In this document: in pieces, positions 1-9,004 of the stretch
Layout: each line of letters begins with the position of its first letter
Numbering within the stretch: the first letter of the stretch is position 1
Program-made: the position numbers and the translations under genes
Notes under the pieces: generated by a model
Told to the model about the DNA's origin: nothing
Database searches by the model: none
The model's input: only the letters and a program-made list of their open reading frames with translations
Source: Comamonadaceae bacterium
GTDB lineage: Bacteria > Pseudomonadota > Gammaproteobacteria > Burkholderiales > Burkholderiaceae_C
Direction of reading: 5' to 3'
Assembly: GCA_013297875.1 (NCBI GenBank)
Contig: JAAFIW010000015.1
Location: forward strand, 1 to 64,000
DNA length: 64,000 nt

Positions 1-255
1 CCTGAGCGAGTTGCAGACGACTGCACGCAACAAGCTCAAGAGTGCACAACAGCGCCCCTCCATCATCGTTGCTTGTTGGAAGCAGGCAGATTTGTGGTGA
101 TGTCATGATTTATGAAAGTCTCAATAATAGCGTAGCAACTTGTGAATGAATCGGTGTTTGGACTGGGCTGATCTGTTGAGGTGGTGCAGAATCTTCAATT
201 AAGTACCCGCGACAGCGGTGTTGACCCCCAGGCAGCCCATTCACCAAGGCCCATC

Positions 256-1299
256 ATGCGCAAACCCAGCCTTTACAGCAGCGCCACCAAGCCGTCTGCC
301 GCAGCCCGACCAGCCACTGAAAAGACGGGGGTCTCGGCGTCAGACCCGCCAATTTCAAGCAGCGTGGCCATCGCTGCACCGCCCGCCCGTCGCTGGCGTC
401 GTGCGCTGGCATCGCCGCGTGCGCCCTGGTGGGCGATGGCTGTTCTGGCTCTGCTGATGGTGGGTAGCCTGTGGGTGGTGTTCAGCCAGGGCCAGCGCAA
501 ACTCACACAGGCCGACATTGATGCCGCCGTGCTGAAAACGCTAGAGACCACGACACTGCCGTCAGCTGCCGCAGCGGCTTACGAAAACATTGCGCCATCG
601 GTGGTTCGGGTCATGGCCTATAGCAACAAGCCCAAGGCTGACAAACCGGTTACCGGCGTAACGCCACATGCCAAAAAACCCCTGTCACCCAAAGACAAGG
701 CCGCCAAGGGCGGCAAGCCCGCCGCACCCACGCCGCCCGACGACGACGATGACGAAGACACCCAAAACGGCGTGGGCACGGGCGTGGTGATTGTGGACAA
801 GGGCTTGATCCTGACCAACCTGCACGTGGTGCAGGGCGCAGACCGCATCGTGGTGGTGTTCTCTGACGGCATGACCAGCACCGCATCCGTCACCAATGTG
901 CAGCCCGAAAACGACCTGGCCGTGCTGCAAGCCCACAAGATTCCCGACGACCTGGTGGCCGCCACCATGCGCTCCACCGCCGATTTGCGGCCTGGCGACC
1001 AGGTGCTGGCCGTGGGCTACCCCTTTGGCATCGGCCCCTCGGCCTCGGCCGGCATCGTCTCCGGCCTGGGCCGCGTGTTCCGCTCGCCCGAAAGTGGCCA
1101 GGCCATGCGCAACCTGATCCAGTTCGACGCCGCCGCCAACCCCGGCAACTCCGGCGGCCCGCTGGTGACCATGGACGGCGAAGTGGTCGGCATCGTCACC
1201 GCCATCCTGAACCCCACGCCAGCCCGCACCTTCATTGGCATTGGCTTTGCGGTGCCGATCGAGAACGCGGCACAGGCGGCAGGGATGCCGCCGTTCTGA
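256..1299 (+). CDS. Membrane-anchored HtrA/DegP-like serine protease (S1C)
   Basis: Predicted trypsin-like serine endopeptidase of the HtrA family, anchored in the inner membrane with the protease domain outside the cytoplasm. A Pro/Ala-rich cytoplasmic N-terminus is followed by one membrane segment (about residues 58-79), a charged linker with an Asp run, and the protease domain. The catalytic triad is visible: His190 (LTNLHVV), Asp220 (ENDLAVL) and Ser299 (GNSGGP). There is no PDZ domain; the protein ends just after FAVPIENA. I chose the ATG at 256, preceded by AAGG, over a GTG at 181 that lacks a well-spaced ribosome site. The final codons overlap a hairpin that is repeated downstream as a terminator-like element. 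Family confident, substrate unknown. Confidence 0.85.
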   Translation: MRKPSLYSSATKPSAAARPATEKTGVSASDPPISSSVAIAAPPARRWRRALASPRAPWWAMAVLALLMVGSLWVVFSQGQRKLTQADIDAAVLKTLETTTLPSAAAAAYENIAPSVVRVMAYSNKPKADKPVTGVTPHAKKPLSPKDKAAKGGKPAAPTPPDDDDDEDTQNGVGTGVVIVDKGLILTNLHVVQGADRIVVVFSDGMTSTASVTNVQPENDLAVLQAHKIPDDLVAATMRSTADLRPGDQVLAVGYPFGIGPSASAGIVSGLGRVFRSPESGQAMRNLIQFDAAANPGNSGGPLVTMDGEVVGIVTAILNPTPARTFIGIGFAVPIENAAQAAGMPPF

Positions 1300-1305
1300 G
1301 GCTTT

Positions 1306-1327
1306 CGGCGGGGATGCCGCCGTTTTT
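1306..1327 (+). terminator. Rho-independent-type terminator after the HtrA-like gene
   Basis: GGCGG and CCGCC form a 5-bp GC stem around a short loop, followed by GTTTTT. A near-copy of the same hairpin lies about 30 nt upstream inside the last codons of the gene, so the sequence GGGATGCCGCCGTT occurs twice in tandem. The stem is short, so its strength is uncertain. Confidence 0.5.
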
Positions 1328-1339
1328 GATCAAATCAGC

Positions 1340-1388
1340 CACTCGCCCAGGTATTCATTGCTCAAGCAGCTACGCTTTTTGTAGCAAA
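1340..1388 (+). repeat. Copy 1 of the dispersed TGCTCAAGCAGCTAT repeat
   Basis: Matches the family pattern GCCCAGGTATTCATTGCTC-AAGCAGCTA, a short spacer, then GTAGCAAA. On the minus strand it supplies the last codons and the TAG stop of the ECF42 sigma-factor gene (ending Leu-Gln-Lys-Ala-stop). Confidence 0.85.
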
Positions 1389-2620
1389 TCAATCTGACTT
1401 TGCAGATACCGGCGCTCGGGCACACCGGTGTGCAGACGCAGCGCGGTCTCGTAGGCGGCGACGGCAGCTTGCGCGTCGCCCACCAGCGCCCGCTGGCCCA
1501 ACCAGTGGGCGCGCGCGGCCCAGTAGGGCGCATAGCGACTGATCTCGTGTTCGCTCACCACCGCGTCCAACGCCTGCAGCGCTGCGGCTGCACCTTGACT
1601 TTCACCCAGCGCCACCGCGTGGCCCACCCGCGCACCCAGGGTGGGCGCGATGTGCAGCAGTTGCGCGTAGAGCTGCGCGATGCTGCGCCAGGGAACCACG
1701 CCGGTGTAGCGGCGCTGGCAGTGGGCCGATTGAATGGCCGCTTCCAGTTGGAACGGGCCCGGTTGCCGCAGGCTGGCGGCGTGCCAGACGATGCGGTTGG
1801 CCTGTGCGATGCGGGGCTCGTCCCACAGCGCGGTGTTTTGTGCGTGCAGGGGGATGAACTCAAGCTCCCCACCCGCTTGCACATAGCGCGCCGCCCGGCG
1901 TGCATCGCTGAGCAGCATGAGCGCCAGTAAACCAGCCGGTTCGGCCTGCGCGGGTAGCAGCGAGGCCGTGAGGTCGGCCAGGTAGATGGCTTCTTGCGTG
2001 AGATCCGACGCACCCTGATCGTCCCAGGCCAGGCCGAAGGCGGCGTAAATAGCTTCCAGCACGACATGAATGCGCTGCGGCAAGTCACGCGCTTCGGGCT
2101 CTTCAAAGCGAATGCCCGCCAGGCGGATTTTGTTTTTAGCGCGCACCAGGCGCTGCGCCATGGCGGCGGGTGACACCAGGAAGGCCGCGGCGATTTTCTC
2201 GGCGTCCAATCCCAGTACGGTTTGCAGCATCAAGGCGGTGTGAATCTGCGGGTCAATGGCCGGGTGGGCGCAGGCAAACAGCAGCTTCAAGCGTTCGTCG
2301 GGAATGGCTGGGGCCTGCGGTGCCGATGTGTCTTCATCGACCAGCAAAATCGTGGCTGCTGGGTCTAGCTCAACTTGCCGGTGGCGCAGCACTTGCAGCA
2401 GGTTGCGCTTGGCAGCCGTCATCAACCACGCCTCTGGCGAATCAGGCACGCCGCTCACAGGCCAGGTTTTGAGCGCGACTGCAAAGGCCTCAGCCAGCGC
2501 ATCTTCGGCAGCCGCCAGGTCTTTGAAGCGGTAGGCCAGATACGCCAGGATTCGCCCATAGGCCTCCCGCGCCACGCGGGTGGCGGCTTGGTGGGTATGC
2601 GATGCCTGGGGAGGCGCCAA
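1370..2620 (-). CDS. ECF42-type RNA polymerase sigma factor with C-terminal extension
   Basis: Extracytoplasmic-function sigma factor. Region 2 is near the N-terminus (RILAYLAYRFKDLAAAEDAL), region 4 follows (HTALMLQTVLGLDAEKIAAA with VSPAAMAQRLVRAKNKI), and a long C-terminal extension of TPR-like helices contains DLTQEAIYLADL and LMLLSDARRAAR. That architecture, together with the adjacent DGPF-motif gene, is the hallmark of group ECF42. A reading frame extends to an ATG at 2707, but this would overlap the upstream gene by 85 nt; a TTG at 2620, two bases after that gene's stop, gives the conserved length (416 aa) and looks more likely. No anti-sigma factor is visible, as is usual for this group. 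The stop codon lies inside a dispersed repeat. Confidence 0.87.
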   Translation of the reverse strand: MAPPQASHTHQAATRVAREAYGRILAYLAYRFKDLAAAEDALAEAFAVALKTWPVSGVPDSPEAWLMTAAKRNLLQVLRHRQVELDPAATILLVDEDTSAPQAPAIPDERLKLLFACAHPAIDPQIHTALMLQTVLGLDAEKIAAAFLVSPAAMAQRLVRAKNKIRLAGIRFEEPEARDLPQRIHVVLEAIYAAFGLAWDDQGASDLTQEAIYLADLTASLLPAQAEPAGLLALMLLSDARRAARYVQAGGELEFIPLHAQNTALWDEPRIAQANRIVWHAASLRQPGPFQLEAAIQSAHCQRRYTGVVPWRSIAQLYAQLLHIAPTLGARVGHAVALGESQGAAAALQALDAVVSEHEISRYAPYWAARAHWLGQRALVGDAQAAVAAYETALRLHTGVPERRYLQSQIDLLQKA

Positions 2621-2622
2621 AG

Positions 2623-2991
2623 CTATTTGGCGATCTGGGGCGGTGGCGGCAGGATGGGGCGAACCTCTACCGTGCCCGCCAGCGCCGCAGGCGACTTTTC
2701 GGCCCAATCGAGCGCCACATCGAGCGAGGGCACCTCAATCACAAAGTAGCCGCCCAGATGCTCTTTGGTGTCGGCAAACGGGCCGTCTTGTACCAGGCGC
2801 TTGCCGTGGCGCACCTGCACCATGGTGGCGGTGTGGGGCGGCTGTAGGCCATCGCCGTTGACGACGATGCCACTGGCTTGAATGGTGCCCACGTAGGCAC
2901 CCCAGGCAGCCCAATAAGCGGGCGCTTGCGCAGGGTCGTCACGTTTGGCAAATTCAGACAAAGGCTCTTGAAAAATTAACATGTATTGCAT
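2623..2991 (-). CDS. YCII/DGPF-domain protein paired with the ECF42 sigma factor
   Basis: Small cytoplasmic protein (122 aa) of the YCII-related family; the signature QDGPFADTKEHLGGYFVIEV is visible in the C-terminal half. DGPF proteins are the standard genomic partners of ECF42 sigma factors and are thought to belong to the regulon or signalling circuit; no enzymatic activity is proven. The ATG at 2991 starts MQYMLIFQEP, the normal family start, with GGAATCGCC just upstream. It is the first gene of a two-gene operon, with the sigma factor beginning 2 nt after its TAG. Confidence 0.85.
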   Translation of the reverse strand: MQYMLIFQEPLSEFAKRDDPAQAPAYWAAWGAYVGTIQASGIVVNGDGLQPPHTATMVQVRHGKRLVQDGPFADTKEHLGGYFVIEVPSLDVALDWAEKSPAALAGTVEVRPILPPPPQIAK

Positions 2992-3130
2992 GGCGATTCC
3001 TTGGGTTGGGCAGCAGCACAGCGCCGCTGCTGATGAATGGATGCGCGGGACATGCGCCAATCGACAGCTGGGCCAATATTTTTTACGAAACCCAAGGCTG
3101 GCGCATCGAAAAAGACTCAAACAGGCCACC

Positions 3131-3176
3131 AGCCCATACAAATACTGCTCAAGTAGCTATATATTCAATAGCAAAT
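3131..3176 (+). repeat. Copy 2 of the dispersed repeat
   Basis: AGCCCATACAAATACTGCTC then AAGTAGCTAT, spacer, AATAGCAAA. It lies between the DGPF operon and the end of the FecR-domain gene, immediately before the latter's stop codon. Confidence 0.85.
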
Positions 3177-3186
3177 TGAGGGTTTC

Positions 3187-3873
3187 TTACTTCAGCAAAC
3201 TGTCCAGATCAGCGGTTTTGAACACGCTCTCAGGCACCGTCTGCATGGCCCGTGCCGAGGGCCGCACCAGTGAGCGGGTGCCGCGCTGTGTCACGGGGTC
3301 GGGGCCAAAGGCCAGCCCGCCGGGGGCCAACTCCACCTGCGTGCCGTCCAGACCCGATAGGATGGCAGCGCCCGTGTTGACTTTCAGGTAGGTGCCCGGC
3401 GCAATGCCGCCCGCGCTTTCTTCGGCGACGGCAATTTCAATGTCGGTGCCGCGTATGCCTACGGTGGAGGTGGCGGTTTCAAAGCTCACGCGGTCACTGC
3501 TGTTGCTGGAACGTAGCTTGTTGGACAGGTAGCGCAAGCCGCCCTTGATGAGTTGCAGGGTTTTTTCGCGCAAGCTGGGCTCGCCGTCTGCACCCAGTTT
3601 GCGAAACGCCAGCTGCGAGCCACTGCGCACCACCATCTTGGCCCCATCGTCAAACTGCACCAGGGCCTCAGAGCCCGGTGGCACCAGCAGGGTGTCAGAT
3701 TCCTGGATTTTGGTGCCCACCACGGCGGGTGTGGCCTGCTGCTGTCGGGCCAACTGCACCGGGCCTTTGATGGCCAGGATTTCGGCGGCTTGAGCGGTGA
3801 CGGTGCCCCAGGTGAGGGCGCACGCCAGAAGGCAGCGGGCCGCCGCCGGGTAGCTTGACAAGTGGTAGCGCAT
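3187..3873 (-). CDS. Secreted FecR-domain protein
   Basis: Signal peptide (residues 1-29, ending AQA) followed by a FecR domain: VPPGSEALVQFDDGAKMVVR and ETATSTVGIRGTDIEI are typical. In this stand-alone form there is no anti-sigma transmembrane region, so it is unlikely to act like classical FecR; such periplasmic FecR domains often accompany caspase-like or adenylate-cyclase genes. It lies 20 nt downstream of a large lipoprotein gene in the same direction, and a caspase-like gene diverges from that pair. The domain is well supported; its role is unknown. Confidence 0.8.
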   Translation of the reverse strand: MRYHLSSYPAAARCLLACALTWGTVTAQAAEILAIKGPVQLARQQQATPAVVGTKIQESDTLLVPPGSEALVQFDDGAKMVVRSGSQLAFRKLGADGEPSLREKTLQLIKGGLRYLSNKLRSSNSSDRVSFETATSTVGIRGTDIEIAVAEESAGGIAPGTYLKVNTGAAILSGLDGTQVELAPGGLAFGPDPVTQRGTRSLVRPSARAMQTVPESVFKTADLDSLLK

Positions 3874-3893
3874 ACAGACAAAAACTCGCAGTA

Positions 3894-6050
3894 TCAGTTG
3901 TTCCAGATGATGGACTGCTGGAATTGAGCCCGTGCCGCAAAGCCCGAGACACCGATTTCGCGTTGCTCAAAGCCGGTGGGCGTGAAGGCTGGCGCATTGA
4001 TCGGGATGGCAACGCTGGTCGAGCTTGGATTCAGCGAGAACGCATCGGGGGTATTGGCACTGGCTGTGAATTGCGTACCCGTGGCGGTGCCGTATAAGAA
4101 GTAGGCACTCTCGATGCGCGCCGCCAGGGGGTTGCGCACCCAGCTGGCCAGGATGCTGGAGGCCGCTGGTTGCGGGGGTGTGATCAGCGAAAGTGACGGT
4201 GCAAGATTGTGCAAAGGCCGCTGCACATAGTTGATAGGCGCTTCGATGCCTGCCAGCAAACGCGCAGTTTCCACGATGGGGGTGGTGCTGCCCTTGACGT
4301 AAATTTCGGCGGTGTACAGGCTGAATGCCTGCAACTTGGAAAAATCGGTCGACGTTGGCGTGTCGGGGTAGATGGGCGAGTTAATGCCAGTGGGATTGCC
4401 CGGCCAGGTGGCCGTGTTGTAGGGCGCACCGGTGGGGTAGGTCACTGCCGCCATGCGGAAGTCTGCCTGGGCGCGCGGGCTGGTCGTGCCTTCTGCCGGT
4501 ATCACACCGGTTTTGTTCAGGATGGTGAAAAACCCACCAGCAGCCGAGGTGGTGGGCGCAAATACCACGCCGACCGTCGGCAGGCCCGGGCCTTTCAGGC
4601 GCACGGCATACAGGCCTGCATCTACATAGGTGCGTGAGCTGGTGTTGAACACCTCGGTGTCAAAGCTCAGACGGATACCGCTGGTGGTTCTGCTGGGCAC
4701 GTTGCCGGAAATGTCGGCCTGGCGGGTGGGGTTTTGCTGGATCAAGGTGAAGTAGCGCGGGTTGATCGACCAGTTGTAAGCCCGCTGGTTGCCATGCAGT
4801 ATCCAGTTGCCCGCCTTCAAGCCGGGTGTGGCGTCGTCGCGCTTGAACACCAGGGTTTTCGTGTATTCGATGGGTGTTGGCGTGTTGCCCGCCAGCGGCC
4901 CCGTGCGGGGCTGGAGGATAGTGACCTCGACCACGGCCAGGTCGTCGGTCGTGCTGCCCGCAAACCGTCCGATGAACAAGATGTTGGGGTTGCGGATTTC
5001 CGAGCCCAGCACACCCTGTCGGCCGGTTTCGCTGAACAAGGTCACGAAGTCTTCCGCAAAGTCTTTGCTGTTTTGCTTGTAGTTCAGCGAGACAAAGGTG
5101 AGCGCCGTGGCACCGGAGCAGTTCACCGTGGCGGGAGCTGCTGCCAGGCAGCTGTTCACAAAATTCACCCAGGCGGTGATTTTAGAAAAGGTGAGCGCCG
5201 GGTTGCTGGCAATGGCTACCTGGGTGGTGGCCAGGGGCGTGGAGGCAGAAATCAGCGTAGGCACCACCGAGCCGTCGGCAGCGGTGACCACGGGCGCCAG
5301 CTTGGCCGCCAGTTGCGTGACACCGGTGGCCGGGTCGCGGCCATGGCTGATGGACTCGATCACGGCATCTACACCGGTACCGTCGTATTTGTAGACCGAG
5401 CGCACGGGGTCAAACTGGCTGGTGTTGGCCACACCGGCCACACCCAGCGCGGCTTGCACCGAGGTGAGCAGATTGGTTTTGGCCTGCGCCAGGCCCGTCA
5501 GGGTCAGGCTGGCAGCACTGAACTGCTTGTCGGTACCGGTGACCGAGGCGGGCAGCACATCGGAGGTGATTTTGTCGGTCAGCGGGTTGATGTTGACGCG
5601 CACCGCTTTGCCAGACGGAATGTCAATTTCGTTGGGCGCAGCCAGCACGTTGCCACCGGCATCGAGCACCTTGATCACAAACGGGGTTTTGTAGTCAGCG
5701 GTTTTGTAGCGCAGCAGGTAAGCGCCCTTGTCGTCGGTCTGGCCGGTGAGGGTTTTGCCGGTGCTGTCAGTCAGCACAATGGTGGCGCGCCGCAAGGGTG
5801 AGCCGTCACCTGCTGCGCCGCCCACGCCGCCGTCGCCGGCGGCATCACCGCCCACGCCGGCAGTCTCGACCTCAAACGTGGTGGCCGCCTGAGCCAGGTC
5901 GATCACGCCCTGCGGGGCCAATGGGGGAGGAGGCGGAGGCGTGGGTGCAGGCGGGGTGACCACCACGGGCGCTGGGGCTGGCGCTGGGGTGTCGCTACCG
6001 CCGCCGCAAGCGGCAAACAGAGCTGTTAACAACAAGGGGGCGTAACGCAT
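3894..6050 (-). CDS. Large outer-membrane-type lipoprotein of unknown function
   Basis: 718-aa lipoprotein: the signal ends in LFAAC, a lipobox, followed by GGGSD and a Pro-rich spacer. Residues about 90-150 resemble a beta-sandwich carboxypeptidase-regulatory-like module (ATIVLTDSTGKTLTGQTDDKGAY). The rest is a beta-rich extracytoplasmic region I do not recognise. I chose the ATG at 6050; the TTG at 6062 overlaps the GGAG ribosome site. The FecR-domain gene follows closely, suggesting an operon, and the caspase-like gene diverges about 140 nt upstream. Confidence 0.75.
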   Translation of the reverse strand: MRYAPLLLTALFAACGGGSDTPAPAPAPVVVTPPAPTPPPPPPLAPQGVIDLAQAATTFEVETAGVGGDAAGDGGVGGAAGDGSPLRRATIVLTDSTGKTLTGQTDDKGAYLLRYKTADYKTPFVIKVLDAGGNVLAAPNEIDIPSGKAVRVNINPLTDKITSDVLPASVTGTDKQFSAASLTLTGLAQAKTNLLTSVQAALGVAGVANTSQFDPVRSVYKYDGTGVDAVIESISHGRDPATGVTQLAAKLAPVVTAADGSVVPTLISASTPLATTQVAIASNPALTFSKITAWVNFVNSCLAAAPATVNCSGATALTFVSLNYKQNSKDFAEDFVTLFSETGRQGVLGSEIRNPNILFIGRFAGSTTDDLAVVEVTILQPRTGPLAGNTPTPIEYTKTLVFKRDDATPGLKAGNWILHGNQRAYNWSINPRYFTLIQQNPTRQADISGNVPSRTTSGIRLSFDTEVFNTSSRTYVDAGLYAVRLKGPGLPTVGVVFAPTTSAAGGFFTILNKTGVIPAEGTTSPRAQADFRMAAVTYPTGAPYNTATWPGNPTGINSPIYPDTPTSTDFSKLQAFSLYTAEIYVKGSTTPIVETARLLAGIEAPINYVQRPLHNLAPSLSLITPPQPAASSILASWVRNPLAARIESAYFLYGTATGTQFTASANTPDAFSLNPSSTSVAIPINAPAFTPTGFEQREIGVSGFAARAQFQQSIIWNN

Positions 6051-6192
6051 GCTGCACTCCAAAAAAAGTTGAACTTAAAGTTACAGACGGTTGTACATGT
6101 GTGACTTGGTACCTGTCAACCCCCAAAAAAGGTATGCACTGGCAGGCCAATTTTTGTTAAAAGCAAAGGTGCATCTGAACTGGAGCTCGGTG

Positions 6193-8769
6193 ATGAAAAC
6201 GCTTGTGAAACCGCTGCTGGCTGCGCTGTTGCGTGCTGTTGCAGGCTTGTTGCTGATGGCTTGGGCACCGCTGGCCTTTAGCCAAGCAGAGCGCCTGGCG
6301 TTGGTGGTGGGCAATTCCAGCTACCCCGGCGCGCCGCTGACCAACCCCAAAAACGATGCCAAGGCCATGGCCGATTTGCTGCGCCAGGCCGGGTTTACTG
6401 TGGACCAGCAGATGGACACCTCCCAGGCCCAGTTGACGCAGGCAGTGGCTCGCTTTGGCCAGGCCATCAAAGACCCGAAGGTGAAATTTGGCCTGTTTTA
6501 CTACGCGGGGCACGGCTTGCAGCAAGACTGGCGCAACTACCTGGTGCCGGTGTCAGCCGACATTCGCACCGCAGAAGATGTGCGCAAACAGACGGTGGAT
6601 GTGAGCGCCTTGCTCACCTATATGGAGCAGGCCAAGGGCCGCAATTTTCTGGTGATTCTGGATGCGTGCCGCGACGACCCGTTTGCCGGCGGCTTCAAGC
6701 CCTCGGCGGCCGGTTTGAGCCAGTTTGATGCGCCTGCGGGCAGCCTGCTGGCCTACGCCACCGCGCCCGGCAAAGTGGCGCAGGACGGCATTGGTGCCAA
6801 TGGCCTGTACACCGGCAATCTGCTGCGCGAATTTGCGGTGAAAGGCGTGCGCCTGGAAGACGCTTTCAAGCGCGTGCGCCTGTCGGTGCGCATTGCCTCT
6901 AACGGCCAGCAAGTGCCCTGGGAAAGCACCTCGCTGGAAGAAGACGTGTACCTGTTTCCCTTCGAGCGCAAAAAACTCAGCGAAGCCGAGCAGGATCAGT
7001 TGCTGGAGCAGGAGCTGCTGAGCTGGCAGAAGGTGCGCGCAAGCAGCGACATCACCCAACTGGTCAACTTCATCCGCGAATACCCCAGCGGCAGCGCCAG
7101 TGAGTTGGCCCAGTCGCGCCTGAGCCGTTTGCTCAATGCACAAGCCGTGAAAGAAGCCAACCAGCAGCAGGTGGTGGCAGCCAACGCGATGCAGCAGCAA
7201 ATCATTCGTGACTCGCAGGAAAGCGCGCAGGCCGCGCGCCTACAGGCCGAAAAAGCCGAGGCGCAGCGCCTGGCCGCCGAGCGCGCTGAAGCTGCCCGCC
7301 AACAGGCCCAAGCCGCCGAGCTGGCCCGCCAGGAAGCCGCGCGGGCCGAGGCAGCGCGGCTGGCGGAGCAACAGGCGCAGGCGGCGCGACTGGCCGAGCA
7401 GCAACTGAAAGAGGCGCAGGCCCTGGCCGCCCGCCGCGAAGCCGAGCGCCTGGCCGCAGCACAAGCGCAGGAGCAGGCCCGCCTGGCTGTGTTGGCCGAG
7501 CAGCAACAGGCCGCGCAACGCGAGGCGCAACGGCTGGCGCAGGTACGCGAGCAGGAGCGGGCGCAAGAGCAGCAGCGGTTGGCGGTGCTGGCTGAGCAAG
7601 CCGCTGTTGCTGCGCAGGTTCAAGCCGAGCAGGCGAGGGCTGCTGCCGAGCGCGTGGTACGCGAACAAACCGCCCGTCAGGATGCGCTGGCAAAGGAGCA
7701 GGCCCTGGCACAAGCGCGGGCGCAGGCCGCAGCCGAGGAAAAGGCGCGCCAGCAGGCCCAAGTCCAGGCTGAGCGCTTGGCACAGGCCCAAGCCGCCGAA
7801 CGCGCAGCCACTGCGGCAGCCCAGGCCAAAGAACAGGCAGCTGCAGCCGCTGCGCAAAAAGCGCTGCAAGAGCGACAAGCGCAAGCCGCACAGGAAGCCG
7901 AGAAAGCCCAAGCCGCCCGCCAGGAAGCCCAGCGCCAGGCCCAGTTGCAAGCTGAAGCGGTGGCCGCGGCGCAGGCCCGTGAGCGCGAGGCTGCGTTGCA
8001 AGCCCAGCGCGCCGAGCAGCAGCGCCAGGCGCAAGCGGCGGCAGAGGCCGAAAAAGCACGTGTGGCCCAGGCCGAGCTGGCCCGTTTGACGGCTGAAAAA
8101 GAGCGGGCTGCTCAGACGCTGGCCGCCCTTCAGTCCAAGCCGCAGCCCACCTCACAGCCAACGGCCCAGCCGCCGGTGGCGCAAACCCTGGCCGCCACGC
8201 CGTACTTCAAGGGCTACCAGGAGCACCAGCGCAGCTACCAGACGGGTGATTTTTTCAACTACCAGGTGATTGATGTCTACACCAAGGCCAGCAAGCCGCT
8301 GAACCTGCAAGTGACCGCCGTGAACATGGAAGCCGACCGGGTGGAATACAACGGCGGTGAGTACGTCTCTGACACCATGGGCAACACCACCACCAACCCC
8401 CGTGGCGGCTTTAGCACCCCGCGCCAGTTTTATCCGGCGGAGCTGTTCGTGGGCAAGAAGTGGCAGTCCGCCTTCAAACAGGCCCGTCCCAATGGCATCA
8501 CCTACACGTTTCGCTACGACATGAAGGTGGTGGCCCGCGAAACCATCACGGTGCCTGCTGGCACGTTTGACACCTTCAAGATTGAGGCGCGGGGCTTCAA
8601 TTTGCAGCTCGGTGCGCGCCTGGAGCGCAACATCTGGGTAGCCCCCGGTGTGAGCGGCGACATCGCGCACGAGATTTTTGTGCGCCTGAGCAATGGCGCG
8701 GTGGAGCAGAACGACCGGCAGGAGTTGGTGACATTCCGGCAGGCGGGGCCGCGCACGGCAGGGCGGTGA
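6193..8769 (+). CDS. Secreted caspase-like (C14/metacaspase-type) protein with giant coiled coil
   Basis: Signal peptide at residues 1-31 (AFSQAERLALVVGNSSY marks the start of the caspase fold). The catalytic dyad is His107 in FYYAGHG and Cys159 in LDACRD, so this looks like an active p20-type caspase domain of the clan CD family (prefers basic or Asp sites depending on subgroup). After a charged linker comes about 325 residues of Ala/Gln/Glu/Arg heptads, predicted to be a long coiled coil, then a beta-rich C-terminal domain of about 200 residues (PYFKGYQEHQRSYQTGDFF onward) that I do not recognise. The ATG at 6193 follows GGAG by 7 nt. It faces the lipoprotein/FecR pair across a shared intergenic region. 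Domain certain; substrate and partner unknown. Confidence 0.85.
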   Translation: MKTLVKPLLAALLRAVAGLLLMAWAPLAFSQAERLALVVGNSSYPGAPLTNPKNDAKAMADLLRQAGFTVDQQMDTSQAQLTQAVARFGQAIKDPKVKFGLFYYAGHGLQQDWRNYLVPVSADIRTAEDVRKQTVDVSALLTYMEQAKGRNFLVILDACRDDPFAGGFKPSAAGLSQFDAPAGSLLAYATAPGKVAQDGIGANGLYTGNLLREFAVKGVRLEDAFKRVRLSVRIASNGQQVPWESTSLEEDVYLFPFERKKLSEAEQDQLLEQELLSWQKVRASSDITQLVNFIREYPSGSASELAQSRLSRLLNAQAVKEANQQQVVAANAMQQQIIRDSQESAQAARLQAEKAEAQRLAAERAEAARQQAQAAELARQEAARAEAARLAEQQAQAARLAEQQLKEAQALAARREAERLAAAQAQEQARLAVLAEQQQAAQREAQRLAQVREQERAQEQQRLAVLAEQAAVAAQVQAEQARAAAERVVREQTARQDALAKEQALAQARAQAAAEEKARQQAQVQAERLAQAQAAERAATAAAQAKEQAAAAAAQKALQERQAQAAQEAEKAQAARQEAQRQAQLQAEAVAAAQAREREAALQAQRAEQQRQAQAAAEAEKARVAQAELARLTAEKERAAQTLAALQSKPQPTSQPTAQPPVAQTLAATPYFKGYQEHQRSYQTGDFFNYQVIDVYTKASKPLNLQVTAVNMEADRVEYNGGEYVSDTMGNTTTNPRGGFSTPRQFYPAELFVGKKWQSAFKQARPNGITYTFRYDMKVVARETITVPAGTFDTFKIEARGFNLQLGARLERNIWVAPGVSGDIAHEIFVRLSNGAVEQNDRQELVTFRQAGPRTAGR

Positions 8770-8960
8770 GCCTATTCCCTGCGTTTTCAAGCCAAATCGG
8801 CCCCTAGCCCGCATATTTCACCGTGAGCGTCTTTTTGCAAACTTTCTCCTGTGATGCGGATCGCTTTTGCTCAAATCCAATTTGTACGCAGCAAAAAGAC
8901 TCGACCCCTGCATCCCGCGAAAACGCGCCGTGGGTGCCGCCACAGTGAAACATGCGGGCT

Positions 8961-9004
8961 AGCCCATGTAAATACTGCTCAAACAGCTATTATTTTTATA
9001 GCGA
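8961..9004 (+). repeat. Copy 3 of the dispersed repeat
   Basis: AGCCCATGTAAATACTGCTC then AAACAGCTATTATTTTTATAG. It abuts the stop codon of the downstream minus-strand protease-like gene. A stretch at 8783-8815 (TTTTCAAGCCAAATCGGCCC then TAGCCCGCATATT) matches only the 5' half of the family and may be a partial copy. Confidence 0.8.

Noticed and set aside
4734-5801. 355-aa plus-strand frame over the lipoprotein
   Set aside because: Antisense shadow of the lipoprotein gene, which has a signal, lipobox and ribosome site.
7202-8161. Pro/Arg-rich frame antisense to the coiled coil
   Set aside because: Produced by the Ala/Gln codons of the caspase-like gene; no start site or motif.
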